Below are positions 1-6,360 of a stretch of DNA of 14,593 nucleotides, in pieces. Within the stretch, counting starts at the first letter, position 1, and each line of letters begins with the position of its first letter. Location: the NCBI GenBank assembly GCA_022451835.1, contig JAKUNX010000034.1, positions 1 through 14,593 of the forward strand, written 5' to 3'. The notes beneath the pieces are model-generated. The model had not been told where the DNA came from. It ran no database searches and saw nothing but the letters and a program-made list of their open reading frames with translations. The position numbers and the translations under genes were made by a program. Source of the DNA: Candidatus Poseidoniaceae archaeon. GTDB taxonomy: Archaea; Thermoplasmatota; Poseidoniia; Poseidoniales; Poseidoniaceae.

Positions 1-1
1 A

Positions 2-268
2 GTATTTGTGATTAATAATGATGGAACATGGTCAATAGTTGATGGGACAAGTGCCGCAACTGTATTTGTCACCGGTGCTGTAGCTTTACTTTTAGAAGCC
101 AATCCAAGTCTTGCTGCTAACGAATCATCCGGTTCTTCTGATACGGTAGTCCAGATAAAACAGGCGTTAATGGATTCATCAAAACCGCTACCTAGTCAAG
201 ATGGTCATGATGATAACTACGGTTATGGAATGTTGCAGGTGGAAAACCTGCTTGCAACATTTGCTTAG
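2..268 (+). CDS. Subtilisin-like serine protease, C-terminal fragment (5' truncated by window edge)
   Basis: This is the last part of a subtilase (peptidase S8), open to the left edge in the frame starting at base 2. The visible ATG at base 8 is internal. The segment GTSAATVFVTGAVALLLEANP matches the family block GTSxATPxVxG that carries the nucleophile, followed by the helix in which subtilases usually read ALLLxxNP. The catalytic Ser would be the AGT at 50-52. The Pro that normally follows the Thr is Val here, which is unusual. The rest (VQIKQALMDSS, then NYGYGMLQVENLL) matches the usual subtilase end, where a final Gly-rich strand precedes a short helix. Asp and His of the triad lie outside the window. 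Such proteases are normally secreted, but no signal peptide can be seen in a fragment. The stop TAG directly abuts the stop of the next, convergent gene. Confidence 0.85.
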   Translation, partial: VFVINNDGTWSIVDGTSAATVFVTGAVALLLEANPSLAANESSGSSDTVVQIKQALMDSSKPLPSQDGHDDNYGYGMLQVENLLATFA

Positions 269-1003
269 TTATTTTTTAAGAAATGTAACAATTGTTCCTT
301 CAAAAACCGGAATAAAAGCAACATAGTATTCAATTTGTGATTTTTTGATTAATTCAATCCAATCATTAAATCCATTAACTAATGCCATTTTTAATTCATC
401 TGTTTCATCAACATCTCCAGTAGGCACCATTGGTTCAGTTGATACTAAAACTCCATTATTTGATAACAAAGGTAAACAATTTTCAATTGATTTGGCTAAT
501 TCTTCCGGCTTTTCATCTACAATGATCATATCATAATTTGTTAAAAGTGGCGCATCTCCAGATTCAAGACCAGATATGGTTGCTGCTTTCCAAGCCATTG
601 TTTCTGCAGCGAGATTTTGCAACTCTCCTACCTTGATATTAGTCCATGATGACGCATCATATCTATCGACTAAACGCTTGATAATAACAGCAAATTTGTT
701 ACCTTGTTCGATAATATCATACCTGTTTGGTTTTGATTGACTATCAAATAGATCTAACATCCAAGCACTACGGTGACCAATACCGCCACCAACTTCAAGC
801 ACATTTTTAGGATTGATACGATATAATCCATCTCTAACTCTACGTATTACAGATATTGGCCATGTTTCAAGTCCCATGTGTTGTAATTGTTCATTGATAT
901 TAGCAGCAATTTCTGGTTCGTCTTTTGATAAATCTGCAGGCTTACCAAATAGATTACCGAGCATTTGAGAACGGTCAGGTAAAACTGTATCCTCTTCGCT
1001 CAT
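269..1003 (-). CDS. Class I SAM-dependent methyltransferase (O-methyltransferase-like)
   Basis: The 244-residue protein has a Rossmann-type methyltransferase core. Residues 68-76 (VLEVGGGIG) form the glycine-rich SAM-binding motif I. Residues 95-100 (YDIIEQ) sit where the acidic ribose-binding residue is expected. Residues 157-164 (YDMIIVDE) look like the post-motif strand, and residues 182-190 (SNNGVLVST) resemble the strand in which small O-methyltransferases read LxxGGxxxxD. The N-terminal 60 residues form a helical cap. The overall size fits small-molecule O-methyltransferases, but the substrate cannot be told. The ATG at 1003 begins MSEEDTVLP; I see no strong ribosome-binding site, so translation may be leaderless or near-leaderless. 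It is divergent from the zinc-finger gene, with about 90 bases between the starts, and convergent with the protease gene at zero distance. Confidence 0.72.
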   Translation of the reverse strand: MSEEDTVLPDRSQMLGNLFGKPADLSKDEPEIAANINEQLQHMGLETWPISVIRRVRDGLYRINPKNVLEVGGGIGHRSAWMLDLFDSQSKPNRYDIIEQGNKFAVIIKRLVDRYDASSWTNIKVGELQNLAAETMAWKAATISGLESGDAPLLTNYDMIIVDEKPEELAKSIENCLPLLSNNGVLVSTEPMVPTGDVDETDELKMALVNGFNDWIELIKKSQIEYYVAFIPVFEGTIVTFLKK

Positions 1004-1094
1004 GAATTGCCCACATATCAGCGATTGATGAATGCTCGTATCGACCTTTCATGCGATTACTTGAAACCTAATGGGCTGTGGGAGAGACGATAGC

Positions 1095-1862
1095 ATGACT
1101 GATGAAGTAGCTGATGATGACGTTGAAGAAGTCGTCGAAAATGTTGCTCTATGTAGTGAATGTGATGACTATATGGAACATGAAGTTTTGAAAGAACGGA
1201 AAGTTGGAACAGGTCGTGACCTTTTGATAAAATGTATATCATGTTCAGCAATTAGCAACTTACAGATTAGAGAACCAAAATCGGTATCAGTTCCATTTAT
1301 CCTAACTGATGGGCCTCGTTCAGTACGTGTTGAATTATCAATTGATGAAGATGAAGTATTCAATATTGGAGATGTCTTTGAAGAGAATGAAATGTTGTGG
1401 TCAATAAACCAAATTCTTGACAAGGATGAAAGAAAAAAGAAGACTCTTTTGGTGACTGATGTTTCATCGATTTCTGCTCTGCGCACTGACATGGTTCGCG
1501 TCAAAATTACTGCTACTAGAGGAGAGCAGTCTGATTCATCTTCAATGTTAGTTGAATATGGAACAAAATTCACTGCGGATACAAAAATCGATTATCAAGG
1601 TGAAGTTTGGCGTATTAGAGCGATTCACACTGGCACTGGCAGAACACTGAAGGGGACAGTGGAATCTCAGGATATCAAGCGAATTTACTTGCATGAGCCA
1701 CCTAATCCTGAGCATTTTGCACCTAAGACGCCAAGAGAACGTAGACAGGCATGGAAAGAAGGCAGACTAGGTTACAATCCTAATCCAGAAATTCCTAAAG
1801 AGGTAACTAAAAAACGAGTAACACCTAGTAATAAGCGTAAGAAAAAACGCCCAAGAAAGTAA
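1095..1862 (+). CDS. HVO_0476-family archaeal zinc-finger protein
   Basis: The product has an N-terminal zinc ribbon with CSEC at residues 20-23 and CISC at 47-50, counted from the ATG at 1095. It is followed by the block PFILTDGPRSVRVELSIDEDEVFNIGDVF, split here as a beta-rich domain, and ends in a Lys/Arg-rich tail (KKRVTPSNKRKKKRPRK). Paired CxxC motifs followed by that beta domain match the archaeal HVO_0476 zinc-finger family from memory. The function of that family is not established; the ribbon and basic tail suggest nucleic-acid or ribosome binding, which is an inference. An in-frame ATG at 1071 would add eight residues. I prefer 1095 because a purine-rich GGGAGAG lies about nine bases before it and the protein then starts MTDEVADDD. 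The acidic N-terminus contrasts with the basic tail. The stop abuts that of the convergent proline dehydrogenase gene. Confidence 0.75.
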   Translation: MTDEVADDDVEEVVENVALCSECDDYMEHEVLKERKVGTGRDLLIKCISCSAISNLQIREPKSVSVPFILTDGPRSVRVELSIDEDEVFNIGDVFEENEMLWSINQILDKDERKKKTLLVTDVSSISALRTDMVRVKITATRGEQSDSSSMLVEYGTKFTADTKIDYQGEVWRIRAIHTGTGRTLKGTVESQDIKRIYLHEPPNPEHFAPKTPRERRQAWKEGRLGYNPNPEIPKEVTKKRVTPSNKRKKKRPRK

Positions 1863-2840
1863 TCAAGGACGGTTAGTCCATGGCATTAAGAATGCCTTAG
1901 CCACCTGTGCACCAACAGTTGGATTTTCTTGTAATCTACGAATACTGTATTCATACCGCTTCTCACCGTAAGGAATGTATACTCTAGTTCTGTGACCTTC
2001 CGCGGCTAATTTTCTTCTCATAGGACCTCTTACACCCAGCAACATTTGGAATTCATAACCTGGACCTTTGCCATTACGAGGCTTACCAGAATTTTCTCTT
2101 GGATCTTCAATATTTGGACCCATGCCATATGATTCAAGAGCAGATAACGTATGGCTAATTACTGGTTTATCATGAGATGCAACTGCACAATAAGCACCAG
2201 CAGCCAACATTTTGTCAATGCTGGCATTTGTAGCACTAACAATTTCATCATATCCTGTGTGAGCAATATCTTCTGGTTCAAGATAAATTCCCTTACAAAT
2301 TCGATAATCTGCAGCCGAACCAAGTTTTTGCTCTAAGTAATCGATATCATCAAGAGTTCTAAACAATCTTCCTTGGTATACAGTTCCAACATTTGTTAAA
2401 CCTTCTTCATGCAAATCAACCACTACATCGATAGTAGCTTGTGTGACTCGGTGATCTTCCATATCTAGACGCACAAACATGTCATGCTGCGACGCCATTT
2501 TCACTAAACTTCGAATTTTTTCAAAACCTTTCTTTCGATCAATTAACAAACCAAAGGCAGTCGGTTTAATGCTAAGATTGGAATCGAGTTGATGCTTAAT
2601 TATTTCATCAATTAATTTGGCATACTCATCATAGAAATATTGTGCTTCATCCATTGAGGTAATTTCTTCGCCAAGCACATCTACTGTAAAGCAAGCGTTT
2701 TCCTTACTCAAACGTTTCATCACTTTTATTGCATCCTCAATATTATTTCCTGCAACGTATCGACGTGAAACCCAACCAACAAACCATTTAGGCATCCGAA
2801 TTGTCATGCCAACTACAAGTTTGGAAAACCAGCCGGTCAT
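1863..2840 (-). CDS. Proline dehydrogenase (monofunctional, FAD-dependent)
   Basis: Proline dehydrogenase oxidises L-proline to delta-1-pyrroline-5-carboxylate with FAD, the first step of proline catabolism to glutamate. The 325 residues fit the monofunctional form of about 300 residues; no P5C dehydrogenase domain is attached or seen in the window. Visible family marks are the barrel segment RICKGIYLEP (near residues 180-190), SHDKPVI (near 222), GYEFQMLLGVR, and the C-terminal signature RVYIPYG starting at residue 286, followed by R301-R302-L with ENP. The two arginines are the conserved pair that binds the proline carboxylate. The ATG at 2840 follows GGGGTTACT, a weak purine-rich site. It lies 31 bases downstream of the D-aminoacyl-tRNA deacylase gene on the same strand and is probably cotranscribed with it. 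The N-terminus has an amphipathic stretch (WFSKLVVGMTIRMPKWFVGW) that could touch the membrane; this is an inference. Confidence 0.9.
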   Translation of the reverse strand: MTGWFSKLVVGMTIRMPKWFVGWVSRRYVAGNNIEDAIKVMKRLSKENACFTVDVLGEEITSMDEAQYFYDEYAKLIDEIIKHQLDSNLSIKPTAFGLLIDRKKGFEKIRSLVKMASQHDMFVRLDMEDHRVTQATIDVVVDLHEEGLTNVGTVYQGRLFRTLDDIDYLEQKLGSAADYRICKGIYLEPEDIAHTGYDEIVSATNASIDKMLAAGAYCAVASHDKPVISHTLSALESYGMGPNIEDPRENSGKPRNGKGPGYEFQMLLGVRGPMRRKLAAEGHRTRVYIPYGEKRYEYSIRRLQENPTVGAQVAKAFLMPWTNRP

Positions 2841-2871
2841 AGTAACCCCAACATGGGCTCGATGAGGAGAT

Positions 2872-3852
2872 TCATGAGGCTTGTGTTTTTTTGCCTAAAA
2901 CTTCTACAATCTGTTTTGTTGTTAGTAATGGGACTTCATTGTCTGATAAGTAATCTCTAATTGCCTGCCGTTGCCATCCTCTAAACGCTTTTTTATCCAT
3001 AGAACAAATGATTTGACCATTAGGAAATGCTTGTCTAGTTGCTGATATGGCTGATTCTAAAGCCTGTTTCCAATTACCTCCAGGCTGTTCAGTTTCATCT
3101 TCCGGTTTTTCAAATGGCAGAGCATAAGTTGCTAACATGTGACCTAGCCAAACACCATCCATCGATGCTAACTTATTTGCGCGTGGAGCATAATGACCAC
3201 CACCTAATGTAACCAATACTAAATCCCCAGAATTTGCTTTTTCATCCCATAGACCAATGTTATTTTTACCATCCAATGCCATTCCATCGGCTATAATTCT
3301 GGCAAGTAATTCAGCAGCCTCTTCATTTGGCCATGTTTTCTCAGTTGAGCCAATTTCAATGAACATTGCAGGAACATTTAGCCATGGGCCATGGTGAGTT
3401 ACTTCTAATGTAAGTTCAAACTGTTCATCAAGTTCTGTTCCCGAAACATATTCCTGCAACATTTTCCACCACGATGAAAGCCTGGTTGAAGGAGGAGGTG
3501 CAAATCCAGCCTTGCCGCCAAATGGCGGCTTTTCTGCTTTGTTTAATTGTGGCACGCCAATTGGATGTAGTGTTAAAGATGGCTTGCCACTTGCTGCTGC
3601 ATGTCTAGATGGAAAAATCACTTCAGTAACGATTTCTCCAGTATTGTCAAACCATCTTTGATCAATATCATCTTCAAACAGTATGCCTCGTTCAAACATC
3701 CAAATTCTAACATTGTTTAGTTGATAAGCTAATTTTCCTTCAACATTTCCAATTGATTGCCAAGGAAATTTTTCAAGTAAATATTTAGCTTGATTATAAG
3801 ATGCTATATCACCAGCATTCACAGCAATAATTGAAACTTGCTGGCTGCCCAT
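2872..3852 (-). CDS. dtdA: D-aminoacyl-tRNA deacylase, archaeal DTD2 type
   Basis: DTD2 hydrolyses D-amino acids from mischarged tRNAs and so recycles D-aminoacyl-tRNA in the cytoplasm. The family signatures are all present: SRHAAASGKPSLTLHP starting at residue 82, THHGP at 152-156 and GGGHYAPR at 217-224, the last being the metal/active-site region of the archaeal and plant GEK1/DTD2 family. Counted from the ATG at 3852 the protein has 326 residues, slightly longer than the roughly 270-280 of many archaeal members. The extra length lies partly in a Pro/Gly-rich linker (residues about 98-115, KPPFGGKAGFAPPPSTR). An upstream in-frame ATG at 3972 would run into the divergent gene and add 40 residues with no family similarity, so I reject it. 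AGGTAATT directly precedes the chosen ATG. The gene leads a unit with proline dehydrogenase. Confidence 0.9.
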   Translation of the reverse strand: MGSQQVSIIAVNAGDIASYNQAKYLLEKFPWQSIGNVEGKLAYQLNNVRIWMFERGILFEDDIDQRWFDNTGEIVTEVIFPSRHAAASGKPSLTLHPIGVPQLNKAEKPPFGGKAGFAPPPSTRLSSWWKMLQEYVSGTELDEQFELTLEVTHHGPWLNVPAMFIEIGSTEKTWPNEEAAELLARIIADGMALDGKNNIGLWDEKANSGDLVLVTLGGGHYAPRANKLASMDGVWLGHMLATYALPFEKPEDETEQPGGNWKQALESAISATRQAFPNGQIICSMDKKAFRGWQRQAIRDYLSDNEVPLLTTKQIVEVLGKKTQAS

Positions 3853-3927
3853 AATTACCTGCCATAGTATACATTTTTGATTCCTTTCCATACGAGATTT
3901 GACAAACCACAATCGTTTCGTCTTACC

Positions 3928-4860
3928 ATGGCGTGGGGAATACCAGAGAATTTGGATTTCACGCCAAAACAAATTCTACGCTATAATGGGGGATATATCG
4001 CAGTTGGTGTTGACGGTGATTTGCAAAAAATTAGTTCCGAGGGAAAGTTGATTGGCACACCTGTTAAGCCATTTCCAACTCAAATTAGAGATGCTGTAAT
4101 AATCGACGACACCCTAATTGCAACATGGTTAGATCAAGAGTTATTGCTTGCAAGAATGGCTGCATTAGATTTGAACAATGACTTTTCTGAAGGAGTAAAT
4201 AGAGGTGATTTGAGAGTAAGGAGAACCATCGATAAATCACTTCACCCAGTTGGTAATGATTGGTCTCATGTATTAGATGCAGAACCAATATCACTCAACG
4301 CTAACAGTGATTCCTTCTCTTTTGTGCTATGGAAAAAAGGAGTTTACAATTTAGCTGTAAATTCAGTTGAAAATTGGCGTTCTGCGGAACCAAAATGGCC
4401 TAAGTTAGCCAAAATTCCGCGTGCTATGGAAACGATTGCTACTACATGTGATGATGAAATATACGAAATATGGTCAAAAGGTGGAGGAGTAATTAGATAC
4501 GATGTCAAAACTGGAAAGCAAATTGACCAAGAAATATTACCACTGGATGGATTTCTCAATCAAGTCTACAAGTGTGGTGAACATTATTTGCTACTATTCA
4601 ATAATTCAAATATTGCTCTATATGAAAATGGCAATGTTCTGCTTAATGCGAAACTATCGGGCCCAATCAATTATGCTGAATGGAGTGAATCAGAACAAGG
4701 TTGGCATATAGCTGGTTGGAGAGAATTAGTGTTTATTTCTACTGAAAAACAAAATCGAATACAACTAAAGGAATTGGCTGTATTTATTGATTCACAGAAC
4801 GGTTTGTATCTGTGCAATGACGGAAATTGGGACATCATTGATGGTACTGAAGAACAATGA
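3928..4860 (+). CDS. Unrecognised soluble protein, possible beta-propeller
   Basis: I do not recognise this 310-residue protein. It has no signal peptide or membrane segment. The sequence consists of many short strand-like stretches ending in aromatic or Asp/Asn turns, such as GGYIAVGVDGDLQKI, DEIYEIWSKGGGVIRYDVKTGKQI, EHYLLLFNNSNIALYENGNVLL and NGLYLCNDGNWDII. Their spacing of roughly 40-50 residues resembles WD40- or PQQ-type beta-propeller blades, but no canonical WD or PQQ signature is clear, so the fold is an inference. The ATG at 3928 (MAWGIPENLDF) is preferred over an in-frame ATG at 3877 because the longer form would approach the divergent deacylase start to within 24 bases and its extra residues look unlike coding sequence. 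It is convergent with rps27ae, with no bases between the stop codons. Confidence 0.75.
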   Translation: MAWGIPENLDFTPKQILRYNGGYIAVGVDGDLQKISSEGKLIGTPVKPFPTQIRDAVIIDDTLIATWLDQELLLARMAALDLNNDFSEGVNRGDLRVRRTIDKSLHPVGNDWSHVLDAEPISLNANSDSFSFVLWKKGVYNLAVNSVENWRSAEPKWPKLAKIPRAMETIATTCDDEIYEIWSKGGGVIRYDVKTGKQIDQEILPLDGFLNQVYKCGEHYLLLFNNSNIALYENGNVLLNAKLSGPINYAEWSESEQGWHIAGWRELVFISTEKQNRIQLKELAVFIDSQNGLYLCNDGNWDIIDGTEEQ

Positions 4861-5046
4861 TTATTCTTCTTTCAACATCTCAGTATATCCACAACGACCA
4901 CAAGATTTGCGGTTTGCGTGAACTGCAAGGAATACTCCTGGGCCACATGCTTCTGTAGGACAGAATTCTGCCTTACGCTCTAATTTTCCATCTTCTCCAA
5001 TTGAATATTTGCTCCACTTTGCTGCAGCATTTGGTCCATCTCCCAT
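4861..5046 (-). CDS. rps27ae: 30S ribosomal protein S27ae
   Basis: This is the small archaeal/eukaryotic zinc-ribbon protein of the 30S subunit, 61 residues long. The core is FCPTEACGPGVFLAVH, then NRKSCGRCGYTE at residues 45-56, matching the family's CPxCGPGVFxAxHxxRxxCGRCGYTE. The cysteines are C29, C34, C49 and C52. The first pair is spaced C-x4-C instead of the usual C-x2-C, a two-residue insertion. The start codon overlaps the stop codon of rps24e as TAATG (one shared base), so translation is probably coupled. It is the last gene of the rpoE operon, and its TAA abuts the TGA of the convergent gene. In many archaea a kae1/bud32 gene follows here; in this window it does not. Confidence 0.93.
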   Translation of the reverse strand: MGDGPNAAAKWSKYSIGEDGKLERKAEFCPTEACGPGVFLAVHANRKSCGRCGYTEMLKEE

Positions 5047-5445
5047 TATTCATCGCCTCCTTCTTCAGCAGCATCTTCTTCTGCCGGTGCTTCTTCTTCT
5101 GCAGCCTCTTCTTCAGCAGGTTCTTCTGCTGGTGCTGCTTCCTCTGCTGCTGCAGGTTTTTCAGCACTACTACGGAATCCTTCATGACGCTGGTGAATGT
5201 ATTTGGGTTCCACTTTCATTGATTCTTCATTATCATAAATGTAGGCAAGCCCAGTAGTCAAAGGTTGCCCAAATCTCGTATTACAATCTTTGATAATAAT
5301 ATAATCTGGATTGGATTTTGGTTCAAGTGTCTTAACAATCCATTACTTCTCTACGGGAGGGAGTAGCTTTTCCACTATGCCTCCAACTGAATTTAATTTC
5401 TACTCGGTTCAATAGTTTGTTTTCCATTCTTTCAACAATTTCCAT
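5046..5445 (-). CDS. rps24e: 30S ribosomal protein S24e, reading frame broken near 5340
   Basis: S24e is a small-subunit ribosomal protein found in archaea and eukaryotes. From the ATG at 5445, MEIVERMENKLLNRVEIKF and then HSGKATPSRREVM match the S24e N-terminus, but this frame meets TAA at 5332-5330. Another frame on the same strand continues the family sequence from base 5339 as IVKTLEPKSNPDYIIIKDC, NTRFGQPLTTGLAYIYDNEE and SMKVEPKYIHQRHEGF. Joining the halves at about 5340 gives a normal S24e core; compared with the family it lacks one or two residues, so a deletion of 2 or 5 bases, or one extra base, would explain it. The protein ends in about 40 Ala/Glu-rich residues (bases 5049-5165), an acidic extension absent from most S24e proteins. 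A strong Shine-Dalgarno GAGGTGA (5457-5451) precedes the ATG and overlaps the spt4 stop. I read this as one gene with a lesion or sequence error, not two genes. Confidence 0.85.
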
Positions 5446-5450
5446 ATTTT

Positions 5451-5458
5451 TCACCTCA
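5451..5458 (-). promoter_or_regulatory. Stop codon fused with Shine-Dalgarno (spt4/rps24e junction)
   Basis: The minus strand reads TGAGGTGA. The first three bases are the spt4 stop codon, and GAGGTGA is a strong match to an archaeal Shine-Dalgarno sequence, five bases before the rps24e ATG. This arrangement implies termination-reinitiation coupling. It also fixes the rps24e start at 5445 despite the broken frame downstream. Confidence 0.8.
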
Positions 5459-5674
5459 TCTAATGTTGACCTTTAACGCATATTTACCTGGTCTATCTAC
5501 ATTCAAGCGCTTTGCAATCTCTGAACGTTCTGGGTCCATAATAATGACATATCCTTGCCAATCAGTTGTTACTTGAGCAGATGGGCAACGGTTACATTGT
5601 GGGATATCATTTTTCTTTTCTGGATCGGGTAGAATAACACTACATTCTGCACAGACAAACGGATTCTTAGCCAT
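5456..5674 (-). CDS. spt4: Transcription elongation factor Spt4 (RpoE2)
   Basis: Spt4 pairs with Spt5 (NusG) to make the archaeal processivity factor bound to the RNA polymerase clamp. The 72-residue protein has the four-cysteine zinc finger CAEC (C8, C11) and CNRC (C27, C30), then TTDWQGYVIIMDPERSEIAK, the beta strands and helix that contact Spt5. MAKNPFVCAEC is the typical start. Two tandem ATGs occur (5677 and 5674); the second gives the family N-terminus and better spacing from GAGGTGA. An in-frame upstream extension to 5725 is rejected because it would overlap the end of rpoE. The stop codon of rpoE lies within the Shine-Dalgarno sequence of spt4. Confidence 0.93.
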   Translation of the reverse strand: MAKNPFVCAECSVILPDPEKKNDIPQCNRCPSAQVTTDWQGYVIIMDPERSEIAKRLNVDRPGKYALKVNIR

Positions 5675-5679
5675 CATTT

Positions 5680-5687
5680 TCACCTCA
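5680..5687 (-). promoter_or_regulatory. Stop codon fused with Shine-Dalgarno (rpoE/spt4 junction)
   Basis: The minus strand again reads TGAGGTGA, identical to the next junction. The rpoE stop TGA is the start of the Shine-Dalgarno sequence of spt4. The spt4 ATG used here (5674) lies five bases after it, with a second ATG directly before that start. Confidence 0.8.
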
Positions 5688-6239
5688 TTCATTATTATCT
5701 TCATCGATCCAAGCGTGGCAACCAAGACCTGGTTGCTTACTTGTTAGACCAATCTTTGACCTTCTAGGATCACTGGTATCTGGAGATAATGAAACAATTC
5801 TTGCTCTGATTGAATCACCAATCGAGACTCTACGTCCTGTTTGCTTTCCTTCAATCCATCCCATGCCGACATTGGCATCAACAGTGTCATCCATAATCTG
5901 AGACTTGTGTAAAAGTGCTTCCATCGGTCCAATTCTTACGAAAGCACCAAATTCGTTTACTTCCGAAACTACACCTTCAACCACTTCGTAATCATCCATA
6001 CAGAATAATACTGCATCAAATCTCACTCTTTGATAAATAGCGCCATCACCATGAATGATTCTTCCACGGCCTAGGGGTTGGTGGTTACTGGTTACTAAAA
6101 CAAACCGATTATCATCATCAAAACGACCTTCGAAGGCTGTCATAGACAGTCTGTCGATGTGTTGGTCGAGTGATTGTCCTTTACGCATATATTCTGCAGG
6201 AATACGTATTGTATCCTCTTTGGTGACAATTTTGTACAT
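5685..6239 (-). CDS. rpoE: DNA-directed RNA polymerase subunit E' (Rpb7 homologue)
   Basis: RpoE with RpoF forms the stalk of archaeal RNA polymerase, which binds emerging RNA and helps open-complex formation and termination. The 184 residues show the N-terminal Rpb7-like domain beginning MYKIVTKEDTIRIP, with the tip-loop region near GRGRIIHGDGAIYQRVRFDAVLF. A C-terminal S1/OB RNA-binding domain spans roughly residues 84-166 and contains EVVEGVVSEVNEFGAFVRIG and the later SKIGLTSKQPGLG. As for spt4, two ATGs stand in tandem (6242 and 6239) after GGAAGTGA; I choose the second because archaeal homologues begin MYK. It is the first gene of the operon rpoE-spt4-rps24e-rps27ae. The order matches the conserved archaeal cluster, but the DUF359 gene often found between spt4 and rps24e is missing. 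Confidence 0.94.
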   Translation of the reverse strand: MYKIVTKEDTIRIPAEYMRKGQSLDQHIDRLSMTAFEGRFDDDNRFVLVTSNHQPLGRGRIIHGDGAIYQRVRFDAVLFCMDDYEVVEGVVSEVNEFGAFVRIGPMEALLHKSQIMDDTVDANVGMGWIEGKQTGRRVSIGDSIRARIVSLSPDTSDPRRSKIGLTSKQPGLGCHAWIDEDNNE

Positions 6240-6269
6240 CATTTCACTTCCTTAGACCGATTCAAAGGA

Positions 6270-6360
6270 ACGTGGTGAAGAATAGCATGCTATTCTGTCC
6301 TTCACCGGTGTTACCTCGGGATAGAATCGACCGTAGTCGTTCTGTCCACCGACGACCCCT
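6270..6360 (-). other. GC-rich intergenic block, candidate structured leader RNA of rpoE
   Basis: In an AT-rich window these roughly 90 bases are clearly GC-rich and dense in inverted repeats, with no convincing open reading frame. They lie between the likely rpoE promoter and its start, so they may be the 5' leader of the rpoE operon transcript. Besides the main hairpin at 6274-6306, 6328-6331 (CGAC) can pair with 6336-6339 (GTCG), while 6336-6340 (GTCGT) can instead pair with 6352-6356 (ACGAC). The two pairings exclude each other. The string TTCTGTCC occurs twice (6293-6300 and 6340-6347), each followed by CACCG or ACCG. It could equally be an independent small RNA on either strand. I found no tRNA, 5S or SRP RNA signature. 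The remaining intergenic bases up to 6483 are AT-rich and hold no recognised gene. Confidence 0.4.
6274..6306. repeat. Inverted repeat with 18-bp perfect palindrome
   Basis: AGAATAGCATGCTATTCT at 6279-6296 equals its own reverse complement. It is nested in outer arms GGTGAAG (6274-6280) and CTTCACC (6300-6306), leaving a short bulge on one side. As RNA it would form a long hairpin about 35 bases upstream of the rpoE start on the minus strand. As DNA, the palindrome could be a binding site for a dimeric regulator. Confidence 0.6.

Noticed and set aside
1057..1573. Minus-strand open frames antisense to the zinc-finger gene
   Set aside because: The plus strand has the paired CxxC motifs and basic tail of a known family; the antisense frames have none.
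3877..3927. 17-residue upstream extension of the unrecognised plus-strand protein
   Set aside because: It would leave only 24 bases between divergent starts and adds residues without a sensible pattern.
3853..3972. 40-residue N-terminal extension of the deacylase
   Set aside because: It overlaps the divergent gene and its residues do not resemble the family; the ATG at 3852 gives the expected start.
5001..5257. Plus-strand open frames rich in Leu, Phe and Cys over the end of rps24e
   Set aside because: They are antisense shadows of the GAA/GCA-rich Ala/Glu tail of S24e; the minus strand matches a known family.
5330..5345. Programmed +1 frameshift in rps24e
   Set aside because: No slippery heptamer or shifty stop of a known type is visible, and the joined protein is one or two residues short of the family, which suits a small deletion or error better.
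6270..6360. tRNA or 5S rRNA in the GC-rich block
   Set aside because: No acceptor stem, no GGTTCRA T-arm sequence and no CCA-type end could be aligned on either strand.
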